The notes beneath the pieces were generated by a model. That model was given only the letters and a program-made list of their open reading frames with translations, did not search any database and had not been told where the DNA came from. The position numbers were made by a program, and so were the translations under genes. Below are positions 1 through 11,807 of a DNA stretch of 64,000 nt, piece after piece (the first letter of the stretch is position 1; each line of letters opens with the position of its first letter). Origin of the DNA: Leptasterias polaris. Taxonomy: Eukaryota; Echinodermata; Asteroidea; Forcipulatida; Asteriidae. The stretch lies in contig JAZGTN010000027.1 of NCBI GenBank assembly GCA_037783415.1, positions 3,620,001-3,684,000 of the forward strand, in the 5' to 3' direction.

Positions 1-311
1 GATGACGTGACGAAAAATGTTAGAACAGATTTCACATCTACAATACGAGACGATCCCATATCTGAAAAAAGTTTGAAGATCGGATGTGTACTTTTAGAGA
101 TATGGTGTTAACAAGATTGGCTAATTAAATATTCACACAGCTGTGACGTGAATAATTAATTAAGAATTTTAATCTAATTACATCTAAAATTCAAGTCAGG
201 GCATAAGCTTTAATATGATATAGGATTTGTCTGCTTTTGATAATTCTAAGAATAACATATGGTCTTCGAAAGAGACACAGGTTAAGTCAATACGATTTTA
301 GGGAAAGAAAG
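1..311 (-). mobile_element. Right arm (putative 5' part) of a family-X Helitron-like unit cut by the window start
   Basis: The stretch is nearly identical to the right arms of the complete units downstream, for example 3359-3670. It has the ATGACGTGACG motif, the TTAATTAAG box and the closing block GTCAATACGATTTTAGGGAA followed by AGAAAG. The rest of the unit lies before the window. It marks where the tandem array enters from the left. Minus orientation is inferred from the CTAG/hairpin ends of the sibling units. Confidence 0.75.
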
Positions 312-448
312 AAAAATAATAATAATAAAAAAAATAAAAATCTCGACGAAAACAATAGCTGTTCCGACTGAAAGGTCGGAACAGCTAAAAAGAATAAAAA
401 TCTGGACGATTTCAATAGCTGTTCCGACTGAAAGGTCGGAACAGCTAA
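312..448 (+). repeat. A/T-rich junction with two hairpin modules
   Basis: A short AAT/A run is followed by two 48-bp modules at 341-388 and 401-448. Each starts with TCTCGACG or TCTGGACG, contains the palindrome AGCTGTTCCGAC-TGAAAG-GTCGGAACAGCT, and ends CTAA directly against the CTAG end of the next large unit at 449. They are the same modules that form the big array at 59766-63749. Confidence 0.85.
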
Positions 449-3400
449 CTAGATATGTAGTGATTGTGAACAATCACAGAGCTGTTCCGTTCTGTTGACC
501 ATAAAAGTTGTTTTTGTAGCTCGAGAAAGGAACTAATTACTTTGTGTATATCCTGTAATCGTGTTTGAAATGAATGCATGTGATCATGCGTATTCATCGC
601 AGTGTAAACAAATCAAACAAGATCGGATCTTGTTTGAAACCGAAAGTAAAGGTCAAAGTAAGCTACAAATCATTACGAATTTATGACGTGTGGTTCGGGG
701 TTTTTCGAGCTATGGGGTCACGGTTACCCAAGGCTAATCCCCAATGCCCATTAGGAGTCTAGAACTGAAAAAAGTTTGAAAATCAGGTGTGTAGTGCTTG
801 AGAAGTTGTCCCACTTCCGGTTGACCCGGAAGTAAAGGTCAACATGGGGTCACGGTTACCCACGGCTAATCTCCCGTGCATAAGGAATCTATAACTGAAA
901 AAAAGTTTGAAAAACGGTTGTGTAGTTCTTGAGATATGGTCTTACTTCCGGTTGACCCGGAAGTAAAGGTCAACATGGGGTCACGGTTAACCAAGGCTAA
1001 TCTCCAATGCCCAAGAAGTCTATAACTGAAAAGATTTGAAAATCGGGTGTGTTGTGCTTGAGAAATGGTCCCACTTCCGGTTGACCCGGAAGTAAAGGTC
1101 AACATGAGGTCACGGTTACCCAAGGCTAATCTCCCATGCCCAAGAAGTCTATAACTGAAAAAAGTTTGAAAATCGGTTGTGTAGTTCTTGACATTTGGTC
1201 TCACTTCCGGTTGACCCGGAAGTAAAGGTCAACATGGGGTCACGGTTACCCAAGGATAATCTCCAATGCCCAAGGAGTCTATAACTGAATTTTTTTTGAA
1301 AATTGGTTGTGTAGTTCTTGAGATATTGTCTTACTTCCTTTTGACCCATAGGTAAAGGTCAACATGGGGTCACGGTTACCCAAGGCTAATCTCCCATGCC
1401 CGAGAAGTCTATAACTGAAAAAAGTTTGAAAATCGGTTGTGCAGTTCTTCAGATAGGGTCTTACTTCCGGTTGACCCATAGATAAAGGTCAACATGGGGT
1501 CACGGTTACCCAAGGCTAATCTCCCATGCCCAAGGAGTCTATAACTGAAATAAGTTTGAAAATCGGTTGTGTAGTTCTTAAGACATGGTCCCACTTCCGG
1601 TTGACCCGGAAGTAAAGGTCAACATGGGGTCACGGTTACCCAAGGGTAATCTCCAATGCCCAAGAAGTCTATAACTGAAATAAGTTTGAAAATCGGTTGT
1701 GTAGTTCTTAAGACATGGTCCCACTTCCGGTTGACCCGGAAGTAAAGGTCAACATGGGGTCACGGTTACTCAAGGCTAATCTCCCGTGCATAAGGAATCT
1801 ATAACTGAAAAAAGTTTGAAAAACGGTTGTGTAGTTCTTGAGATTTGTCTCACTTCCGGTTGACCCGGAAGTAAAGGTCAACATGGGGTCACGGTTACCC
1901 AAGGCTAATCTCCCTTGCCCAAGGAGTCTATAACTGAAAAAAGTTTGAAAATCGGTTGTGTAGTTTTTGAGATATGGTGTTTCTTTCGGTTGACCCGGAA
2001 GTAAAGGTAAACATGGGGTCACGGTTACCCAAGGCTAATATCCCATGCCCAAGAAGTCTATAACTGAAAAAAGTGTGAAAATCGGTTGTGTAGTTCTTGA
2101 GATAGGGTCCCACTTCCGGTTGACCCGGAAGTAAAGGTCAACATGGGGTCACGGTTACCCAAGGCTAATATCCAATGCCATTAGGAGTCTATAACTGAAC
2201 AAAGTTTGAAAATCGGTTGTGTAGTTCTTGAGATTTGGTCTCACTTCCGGTTGACCCGGAAGTACAGGTCAACATGGTGTCACGGTTACCCAAGGCTAAT
2301 CTCCAATGCCCAAGAAGTCTATAACTGAAAAAAGTTTGAAAATTGGTTGTGTAGTTTTTGAGATATGGTGTTACTTCCGGTTGACCCGGAAGTAAAGGTA
2401 AACATGGGGTCACGGTTACCCAAGGCTAATATCCCATGCCCAAGAAGTCTATAACTGAAAAAAGTGTGAAAATCGGTTGTGTAGTTCTTGAGATAGGGTC
2501 CCACTTCCGGTTGACCCGGAAGTAAAGGTCAACATGGGGTCACGGTTACCCAAGGCTAATATCCAATGCCCATTAGGAGTCTATAACTGAAAAAAGTTTG
2601 AAAATTGGTTGTGTAGTTCTTGAGATATGGTCTTACTTCCGGTTGACCCGGAAGTAAAGGTCAACATGGGGTCACGGTTACCCAAGGCTAATATCCCATG
2701 CCCAAGAAGTCTATAACTGAAAAAAGTGTGAAAATCGGTTATGTAGTTCTTGAGATAGGGTCCCACTTCCGGTTGACCCGGAAGTAAAGGTCAACATGGG
2801 GTCACGGTTACCCAAGGCTAATATCCAATGCCATTAGGAGTCTATAACTGAAAAAAGTTTGAAAATCGGTTGGGTAGTTCTTGAAATATAGTCTCACTTC
2901 CGGTTGACCCGGAAGTAAAGGTCAACTTGGAGTCACGGTTACCCAAGGCTAATTTCCAATGCCCAAGGAGTCAATAACTGAAAAAAGTGTGAACATCGGC
3001 TGTGTACTTCTTGAGATATGGTGCTGCAAAGATTAACTCATTAAAGCTTTGAATTACCGTAATTTGACACCTGATGACGTCACAGTAACAAAAATGTGTT
3101 TTTCATACTAATAAATTTGATAAGGTACACGATGGTATGTAACTTATCCCAATCCAATGCATTTTAACGAAAACCCTATTAGAACGTACGTATATCCTCT
3201 CTCGATTCCAATACCACGGCAGTCTTTGACGCCTAGCCGTGATTGCGCAATCACGGCACAATTTGCTTCGTAGCCATGGTTTGTGTTTGAACCACCAAAA
3301 CGTTACTAAAACGTTTTTTTTGTACAGAAAAAGAAAAATACGCCTACAAATGACGTCATGATGACGTGACGAAAAATGTTAGAACAGATTTCACATCTAC

Positions 3401-3670
3401 AATACGAGACGATCCCATATCTGAAAAAAGTTTGAAGATCGGATGTGTACTTTTAGAGATATGGTGTTAACAAGATTGGCTAATTAAATATTCACACAGC
3501 TGTGACGTGAATAATTAATTAAGAATTTTAATCTAATTACATCTAAAATTAAAGTCAGGACCTAAGCTTTACAATGGTATATGATTTGTCTGCTTTTGAT
3601 TATTTTAAGAAAGACATATGGCATCTGAAAGAGACACAGGTTAAGTCAATACGATTTTATGGAAAGAAAG
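449..3670 (-). mobile_element. Helitron-like non-autonomous unit 1 (family X)
   Basis: On the minus strand it ends with a hairpin (GTGATTG/CAATCAC, 460-466 with 471-477), an 11-nt tail finishing CTAG (449-452), then T. A left arm of about 210 bp (490-700) follows, then a 130-bp tandem array (700-3015), block A (3018-3330) with a 22-bp perfect palindrome at 3236-3257, and the right arm (3345-3670). The hairpin-CTAG-T structure is the canonical Helitron 3' end; the exact 5' end is not clear because no clean A|TC junction is seen. There is no coding capacity. Its last 1.7 kb recur at an offset of 44770 in unit 11. Confidence 0.7.
700..3015. repeat. 130-bp tandem repeat array, about 18 copies
   Basis: CTTCCGG recurs at 1204, 1334, 1464 and 1594, so the period is 130 bp. 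Each copy carries CACTTCCGGTTGACCCGGAA, AGTAAAGGTCAAC, GGGGTCACGGTTACCC and TCTATAACTGAAAAAAGTTT. Copies differ by scattered substitutions such as CCGGAAG to CATAGGT. Confidence 0.95.
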
Positions 3671-3681
3671 TATAATAAAAA
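3671..3681. repeat. Short A/T-rich junction between units 1 and 2
   Basis: A TATAATAAAAA-type spacer lies between the GGAAAGAAAG right-arm terminus and the next CTAG. Its position equals that of the (AAT)n junctions elsewhere. Confidence 0.6.
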
Positions 3682-6600
3682 CTAGACTTGAGGTGTTTGT
3701 GTACAAACACGAAGCTGTTCCGGTTTTCTGATTCATAAACAAAATTTAACCCTTGTCTAACATTTACTGCTCAAATGGTTTATAACTGAAAAGAAATTGA
3801 ATATCGGTTGTGTAGTTCTTGAGATGTGGTCTCACTTCCGGTTGACCTGGAAGTAAAGGTCAACATGGGGTCATGGTTACCCAAGGCTAATCTGCAATGC
3901 CTAAGGAGTCTATAACTGAAAAAAGTTTGAAAATCGGCTGTGTAACTCTTGAGATATGGTCCCACTTCCGGTTGACCCATAGGTAAAGGTCAACATGGGG
4001 TCACGGTTACCCAAGGCTAGTCTTCAATGCCCCACGAGTCTATAACTGAAAACAGTTTGAAAATCGGTTGTGTAGTTCTTGAGATATGGTCTTACTTCCG
4101 GTTGACCTGGAAGTAAAGGTCAACATGCGGTCACGGTTATCAAGTTTGATCTACAATGTCCAAGGAGTTTATAACTGAAAAAAGTTTGAAAATCGGGTGT
4201 GTAGTTCTTGAGATAGGGTCCCACTTCCGGTTGACCCAGAAGTAAAGGTCAACATGGGGTCACGGTTACCCAAGGCTAATACCCCATGCCCAAGAAGTCT
4301 ATAACTGAAAAAAAGTTTGAAAATTGGTTGTGTAGTTCTTGAGATATGGTGTCACTTCCGGTTGACCCGTAGGTAAAGGTCAACATGGGGTCACGGTTAC
4401 CCAAGGCTAATCTTCAATGCCCTAGGAGTCTATAACTGAAAAAGTTTGAAAATCGGCTGTGTAATTCTTGAGATATGGTCCCACTTCCGGTTGACCCGTA
4501 GGTAAAGGTCAACATGGGGTCACGGTTACCCAAGGCTAATCTTCAATGCCCAAGGAGTTTATAACTGAAAAAAGTTTGAAAATCGGTTGTGTAGTTATTG
4601 AGATATGATCCCACTTCCGGTTGACCCGGAAGTACAGGTCAACATGGGGTCACGGTTACCCAAGGCTAATCTCCCATGCCCAAGGAGTCTATAACTGAAA
4701 AAAGTTTGAAAATCGGGTGTGTAGTTCTTGAGATAAGGTCCCACTTCCGGTTGACCCAGAAGTAAAGGTCAACATGGGGTCACGGTTACCCAAGGCTAAT
4801 ATCCCATGCCCAAGAAGTCTATAACTGAAAAAAGTGTGAAAATTGGTTGTGTAGTTCTTGAGATTTGGTGTCACTTCCGGTTGACCCGGAACTAAAGGTC
4901 AACATGGGGTCACGGTTACCCAAGGCTAATCTCCCATGCCCAAGGAGTCAATAACTGAAAAAAGTTTGAGAATCGGATGTAAACTTCTTGAGATATGACT
5001 GAAACAAGTTTGGCTAATTAAATATTCATACGGCTGTCTCGGGAATAATTAATTAAGACTGTTTGTCAATAACAACCCAGGCTTACTAATGGGCGAACTG
5101 AGATAAGTTCCATTATTGACAGACTTACAGAGTGCATAATAAACACATTCCAAATTGTTACTTATCTGAGGGTGATTGGACCTGATCCAAAAAGCACAAC
5201 GTTGTAGCCACAGTGCCAGGACAAATTAACAATTAATGACTAATTATGGCTAATTATAGCGCTCCTTTGATTAATTTTTTTGGCTTGGAACATCACTTAT
5301 ATAAAGTATTTCACTTTTCAAAACACTTTATGTAGATCAGGAAACTAACAATTAACTTATTTTGAAATAAAATGTTTTAAAATAGTGTTTTTGTTACACT
5401 TATAGCGCAATGCGGTTTGTACACTGTAATAAACGCGCAAAAAGTGACGTCATGATGACGTGGGGAAAATGTTCAGTTAAATTTACATCTGCAATACAAG
5501 ACATGTCCATAACTGAAAAAAGTTTGAGGAACGGGTGTATACTTCTTGAGATGTGACAGAAACAAGTTTGGCTAATTAAATATTCATGCGCTGTCACGTG
5601 ACTAATTAATTAAAATTGTTTGTCAATAATATCTAAGGATTACTTCTCGGCGAACTGTGATAAGTCTTATTCTTAATAGGCATTCACAAGTAGCGAACCA
5701 TATTCCAGGCTAACTGAACAATTGTTGGTGACTGAACCTAATCAAATAGCACAGCTTCGTAGCCATGGTTTGTGTTTGAACCACCAAAACGTTACTAAAA
5801 CGTTTTTTTTAATACGAAAAGAAAAAACACCTACAAATGACGTCATGATGACGTGACGAAAAATGTTAGACCGGAATCGACATCTACAATACAAGACGAT
5901 GCCATAACTGAAAAAAGTTTGAAGATCGGCTGTGTACTTCTTGAGATATGGTGCTGCAAAGATTAACTAATTAAAGCTTTGAATTACCGTAATTTGACAC
6001 CTGATGACGTCACAGTAACAAAAATGTGTTTTTCATACTAATAAATTTGATAAGGTACACGATGGTATGTAACTTATCCCAATCCAATGCCTTTTAACGA
6101 AAACCCTATTATAACGTACGTATATCCTCTCTCGATTCCAATATCACGGCAGTCTTTGACGCCTAGCCGTGATTGCGCAATCACGGCACAATTTGCTTCG
6201 TAGCCATGGTTTGTGTTTGAACCACTAAAACGTTACTAAAACGTTTTTTGTTATACGAAAAGAAAAAAAACCTACAAATGACGTCATGATGACGTGACGA
6301 AAAATGTTAGACTGGAATCGACATCTACAATACAAGACGATGCCATAACTGAAAAAAGTTTGAAGATCGGATGTTTACTTCTTGAGATATGGTGTAAATC
6401 AGATTGGCTAATTAAATATTCATACAGCTGTGACGTGAATAATTAATTAAGATTTTTAATCTAATTACATCTAAAATTCAAGTCAGGGCATCAGCTTTAA
6501 TATGATATAGGATTTGTCTGCTTTTGATAATTCTAAGAATAACATATGGTCTTCGAAAGAGACACAGGTTAAGTCAATACGATTTTAGGGAAAGAAAGAA
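3682..6600 (-). mobile_element. Helitron-like non-autonomous unit 2 (family X)
   Basis: The left end is CTAG at 3682-3685 with hairpin GTGTTTG-TGTA-CAAACAC (3693-3710) and GAAGCTGTTCCGG. It has a short left arm, a 130-bp array (3776-4995), then block B (about 4990-5750, a longer arm variant with GGCTAATTAAATATTCAT and several short inverted repeats), block A (5940-6260, palindrome 6176-6197) and the right arm to GGGAAAGAAAG. Blocks A and B each repeat the CCATGGTTTGTGTTTGAACC segment. It is non-coding. Confidence 0.7.
3776..4995. repeat. 130-bp tandem repeat array, about 9 copies
   Basis: Same 130-bp unit as at 700-3015. Several copies have CATAGGT or CGTAGGT in place of CCGGAAGT, which breaks the first hairpin arm in those copies. 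Confidence 0.95.
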
Positions 6601-6601
6601 A

Positions 6602-6642
<41 letters not shown>
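6601..6642. repeat. (AAT)n microsatellite at the unit 2/3 junction
   Basis: About 13 AAT triplets lie exactly between the right-arm terminus of unit 2 and the CTAG end of unit 3. It supplies the A that precedes CTAG. Confidence 0.95.
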
Positions 6643-6643
<1 letters not shown>

Positions 6644-9471
6644 TAGAGATTAAGTGTTTGTTGACAAACACAAAGCTGTTCCGGTTTTTTTTGCTTCGAT
6701 TAAGTGCTTCAAAGCTTTAAAGTTGGTCTGATTTCAAGATTGAAGTCTCTTGACCTTTGACAGGCCCCCTTTTCACTTAAGGGTGCCTAAAAACCTAAAC
6801 TTGGTCTTCATTCTGATACTGAATCGAAAGGAGCTTTTAACCCAGAAATAAAGGTCGTCATGAGGTGGGTCATGGTAACCCTTGTCTATCATTTATTGCT
6901 CAAAGTGGTTTGTAATTGAAAATAAAATTAAAATCAGGTGTGTAGTTCTTAAGATAAGGTCCCACTTCCGGTTGACGCGGAAGTAAAGGTCAACATGGGG
7001 TCACGGTAACCCAAGGCTAATCTTCAATGCCCAAGGAGTCTATAAGTGAAAAAAGTTTGAAAATCGGTAGTGTAGTTCTTGTGATAAGGTTCCACTTCCG
7101 GTTGACCCGGAAGTAAATGTCAACATGGGGTCACGGTTACCCAAGGCTAATCTCCAATGTCCAAGGAGTCTTTAACTGAAAAAAGTTTGAAAATCGGTTG
7201 TGTAGTTCTTGAGTTAGGGTCCCACTTCCGGTTAACCCGGAAGTAAAGGTCAACATGAGGTCACGGTTACCCAAGGCTAATCTTCAATGCCCAAGGAGTC
7301 TATAACTGAAAACAGTTTGAAAATCGGTAGTGTAGTTCTTGAGATAGGGTCCCACTTCCGGTTAACCCGGAAGTAAAGGTCAACATGGGGTCACGGTTAC
7401 CCAAGGCTAATATCCCATGCCCAAGAAGTCTATAACTGAAAAAAAGTTTGAAAATTGGTTGTGTAGTTCTTGAGATATGGTGTCACTTCCGGTTGACCCG
7501 GAACTAAAGGTCAACATGGGGTCACGGTTACCCAAGGCTAATCTCCCATGCCCAAGGAGTCTATAACTGAAAAAAGTTTGAAAATCGGGTGTGTAGTTCT
7601 TGAGATAAGGTCCCACTTCCGGTTGACCCAGAAGTAAAGGTCAACATGGGGTCACGGTTACCCAAGGCTAATATCCCATGCCCAAGAAGTCTATAACTGA
7701 AAAAAGTGTGAAAATTGGTTGTGTAGTTCTTGAGATATGGTGTCACTTCCGGTTGACCCGGAACTAAAGGTCAACATGGGGTCACGGTTACCCAAGGCTA
7801 ATCTCCCATGCCCAAGGAGTCAATAACTGAAAAAAGTTTGAGAATCGGATGTAAACTTCTTGAGATATGACTGAAACAAGTTTGGCTAATTAAATATTCA
7901 TACGGCTGTCTCGGGAATAATTAATTAAGACTGTTTGTCAATAACAACCCAGGCTTACTAATGGGCGAACTGAGATAAGTTCCATTATTGACAGACTTAC
8001 AGAGTGCATAATAAACACATTCCAAATTGTTACTTATCTGAGGGTGATTGGACCTGATCCAAAAAGCACAACGTTGTAGCCACAGTGCCAGGACAAATTA
8101 ACAATTAATGATTAATTATGGCTAATTATAGCGCTCCTTTGATTAATTTTTTTGGCTTGGAACATCACTTATATAAAGTATTTCACTTTTCAAAACACTT
8201 TATGTAGATCAGGAAACTAACAATTAACTTATTTTGAAATAAAATGTTTTAAAATAGTGTTTTTGTTACACTTATAGCGCAATGCGGTTTGTACACTGTA
8301 ATAAACGCGCAAAAAAGTGACGTCATGATGACGTGGGGAAAATGTTCAGTTAAATTTACATCTGCAATACAAGACATGTCCATAACTGAAACAAGTTTGA
8401 GGAACGGGTGTATACTTCTTGAGATGTGACAGAAACAAGTTTGGCTAATTAAATATTCATGCGCTGTCACGTGAATAATTAATTAAAATTGTTTGTCAAT
8501 AATATCTAAGGATTACTTCTCGGCGAACTGTGATAAGTCCTATTCTTAATAGGCATTCACAAGTAGCGAACCATATTCCAGGCTAACTGAACAATTGTTG
8601 GTGACTGAACCTAATCAAATAGCACAGCTTCGTAGCCATGGTTTGTGTTTGAACCACCAAAACGTTACTAAAACGTTTTTTTTAATACGAAAAGAAAAAA
8701 CACCTACAAATGACGTCATGATGACGTGACGAAAAATGTTAGACCGGAATCGACATCTACAATACAAGACGATGCCATAACTGAAAAAAGTCTGAAGATC
8801 GGCTGTGTACTTCTTGAGATATGGTGCTGCAAAGATTAACTAATTAAAGCTTTGAATTACCGTAATTTGACACCTGATGACGTCACAGTAACAAAAATGT
8901 GTTTTTCATACTAATAAATTTGATAAGCTACACGATGGTATGTAACTTATCCCAATCCAATGCCTTTTAACGAAAACCCTATTAGAACGTACGTATATCC
9001 TCTCTCGATTCCAATATCACGGCAGTCTTTGACGCCTAGCCGTGATTGCGCAATCACGGCACAATTTGCTTCGTAGCCATGGTTTGTGTTTGAACCACTA
9101 AAACGTTACTAAAACGTTTTTTGTTATACGAAAAGAAAAAACACCTACAAATGACGTCATGATGACGTGACGAAAAATGTTAGACTGGAATCGACATCTA
9201 CAATACAAGACGATGCCATAACTGAAAAAAGTTTGAAGATCGGATGTTTACTTCTTGAGATATGGTGTAAATCAGATTGGCTAATTAAATATTCATACAG
9301 CTGTGACGTGAATAATTAATTAAGATTTTTAATCTAATTACATCTAAAATTCAAGTCAGGGCATAAGCTTTAATATGATATAGGATTTGTCTGCTTTTGA
9401 TAATTCTAAGAATAACATATGGTCTTCGAAAGAGACACAGGTTATGTCAATACGATTTTAGGGAAAGAAAG
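6643..9471 (-). mobile_element. Helitron-like non-autonomous unit 3 (family X, long left arm)
   Basis: CTAG is at 6643 with hairpin GTGTTTG-TTGA-CAAACAC (from 6654). The left arm (6685-6905) is a longer variant shared with unit 6 and, diverged, with 15884-16100. Next come a 130-bp array (6905-7870), block B (7870-8640), block A (8820-9120, palindrome 9039-9060) and the right arm. Blocks B and A are nearly identical to those of unit 2, so the two units share a recent origin or exchange sequence. Confidence 0.7.
6905..7870. repeat. 130-bp tandem repeat array, about 7 copies
   Basis: Same unit as the other arrays. Some copies have GGTTAACCCGGAAG instead of GGTTGACCCGGAAG. Confidence 0.95.
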
Positions 9472-9485
9472 AAAAATAATAATAA
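9472..9485. repeat. Short (AAT)n junction between units 3 and 4
   Basis: A few AAT triplets between the GGGAAAGAAAG terminus and CTAG at 9486. Confidence 0.8.
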
Positions 9486-11762
9486 CTAGACTTGAGGTGT
9501 TTGTGTACAAACACGAAGCTGTTCCGGTTTTCTGATTCATAAACAAAATTTAACCCTTGTCTAACATTTACTGCTCAAATGGTTTATAACTGAAAAGAAA
9601 TTGAATATCGGTTGTGTAGTTCTTGAGATGTGGTCTCACTTCCGGTTGACCTGGAAGTAAAGGTCAACATGGGGTCATGGTTACCCAAGGCTAATCTGCA
9701 ATGCCCAAGGAGTCTATAACTGAAAAAGTTTGAAAATCTGCTGTGTAACTCTTGAGGTATGGTCCCACTTCCGGTTGACTCATAGGTAAAGGTCAACATG
9801 GGGTCACGGTTACCCAAGGCTAGTCTTCAATGCCCCACGAGTGTATAACTGAAAATAGTTTGAAAATCGGTTGTGTAGTTCTTGAGATATGGTCCCACTT
9901 CCGGTTGACCCGGAAGTAAAGGTCAACATGGGGTCACGGAAACTTAAGGCTAATCTTCAATGCCCAAGGAGTCTATAAGTGAAAAAAGTTTGAAAATCGG
10001 TAGTGTAGTTCTTGTGATAGGGTCCCACTTCCGGTTGACCCGGAAGTAAAGGTCAACATGGGGTCACGGTTACCCAAGGCTAATCTCCAATGCCCAAGGA
10101 GTCTATAATTGTAAAATGATTGAAAATCGATTGTGTAGTTCTTGAGATATGGTCCCACTTCCGGTTGACCCGGAAGTAAAGGTCAACATGGGGTCACGGT
10201 TACCCAAGGCTATTCTACAATGCCCATTAGGAGTCTATAACTGAACAAAGTTTGAAAATCGGTTGTGTAGTTATTGAGATATGATCCCACTTCCGGTTGA
10301 CCCGGAAGTAAAGGTCAACATAAGGTCACGGTTACCCAAGGCTATTCTACAATGCCCATTAGGAGTCTATAACTGAACAAAGTTTGAAAATCGGTTGTGT
10401 AGTTATTGAGATATGATCCCACTTCCGGTTGACCCGGAAGTAAAGGTCAACATGGGGTCACGGTTACCCAAGGTTATTTTCCAATGCCCATTAGGAGTCT
10501 ATAACTGAACAAAGTTTGAAAATCGATTGTGTAGTTCTTGAAATACGGTGTCACTTCCGGTTGACCCGGAAGTAAAGGTCAACATGGGGTCACGGTTACC
10601 CAAGGCTAATCTCCCATGCCCAAGGAGTCAATAACTGAAAAAAGTTTGAAAATCGGCTGTGTACTTCTTGAGATATGGTGCTGCAAAGATTAACTAATTA
10701 AAGCTTTGAATTACCGTAATTTGACACCTGATGACGTCACAGTAACAAAAATGTGTTTTTCATACTAATAAATTTGATAAGGTACACGATGGTATGTAAC
10801 TTATCCCAATCTAATGCCTTTTAACGAAAACCCTATTAGACGTACGTATATCCTCTCTCGATTCCAATATCACGGCAGTCTTTGACGCCTAGCCGTGATT
10901 GCGCAATCACGGCACAATTTGCTTCGTAGCCATGGTTTGTGTTTGAACCACCAAAACGTTACTAAAACGTTTTTTTTAATACGAAAAGAAAAAACACCTA
11001 CAAATGACGTCATGATGACGTGACGAAAAATGTTAGACCGGAATCGACATCTACAATACAAGACGATGCCATAACTGAAAAAAGTTTGAAGATCGGCTGT
11101 GTACTTCTTGAGATATGGTGCTGCAAAGATTAACTAATTAAAGCTTTGAATTACCGTAATTTGACACCTGATGACGTCACAGTAACAAAAATGTGTTTTT
11201 CATACTAATAAATTTGATAAGGTACACGATGGTATGTAACTTATCCCAATCCAATGCCTTTTAACGAAAACCCTATTAGAACGTACGTATATCCTCTCTC
11301 GATTCCAATATCACGGCAGTCTTTGACGCCTAGCCGTGATTGCGCAATCACGGCACAATTTGCTTCGTAGCCATGGTTTGTGTTTGAACCACTAAAACGT
11401 TACTAAAACGTTTTTTGTTATACGAAAAGAAAAAAAACTACAAATGACGTCATGATGACGTGACGAAAAATGTTAGACTGGAATCGACATCTACAATACA
11501 AGACGATGCCATAACTGAAAAAAGTTTGAAGATCGGATGTTTACTTCTTGAGATATGGTGTAAATCAGATTGGCTAATTAAATATTCATACAGCTGTGAC
11601 GTGAATAATTAATTAAGATTTTTAATCTAATTACATCTAAAATTCAAGTCAGGGCATAAGCTTTAATATGATATAGGATTTGTCTGCTTTTGATAATTCT
11701 AAGAATAACATGGTCTTCGAAAGAGACACAGGTTAAGTCAATACGATTTGAGGGAAAGAAAG
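9486..11762 (-). mobile_element. Helitron-like non-autonomous unit 4 (family X) with duplicated block A
   Basis: CTAG is at 9486 and the hairpin is GTGTTTG-TGTA-CAAACAC. The 130-bp array (9590-10680) is followed by two tandem copies of block A (10690-10990 and 11100-11410), each with the GCCGTGATTGC palindrome, then the right arm. The doubling of block A is unique to this unit in the window. Confidence 0.7.
9590..10680. repeat. 130-bp tandem repeat array, about 8 copies
   Basis: Same 130-bp unit. Some copies carry a CCCATTAGGAGTC insertion variant that shifts the local period by 1-2 bp. Confidence 0.95.
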
Positions 11763-11765
11763 AAA

Positions 11766-11806
<41 letters not shown>
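11763..11806. repeat. (AAT)n microsatellite at the unit 4/5 junction
   Basis: About 13 AAT triplets immediately before CTAG at 11807. Confidence 0.95.

Positions 11807-11807
<1 letters not shown>

Noticed and set aside
866..3000. Many short minus-strand ORFs encoding variants of YRLLGHGRLALGNRDPM in all the arrays
   Set aside because: They are translations of the 130-bp DNA repeat. 130 is not a multiple of 3, so each copy shifts frame and the ORFs end after about 1.4 repeats. Substitutions do not spare amino acids.
3355..3385. Hammerhead-like ATGATGACGTGACGAAAA in the right arms
   Set aside because: The invariant C of CUGAUGA is A, and stem II would be only three pairs. It is better explained as overlapping TGACGT motifs.
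449..3670. Family-X units as LTR or TIR transposons
   Set aside because: There are no long terminal direct or inverted repeats at the unit ends, and the ends are asymmetric (CTAG/hairpin on one side, GGGAAAGAAAG on the other), as for Helitrons.
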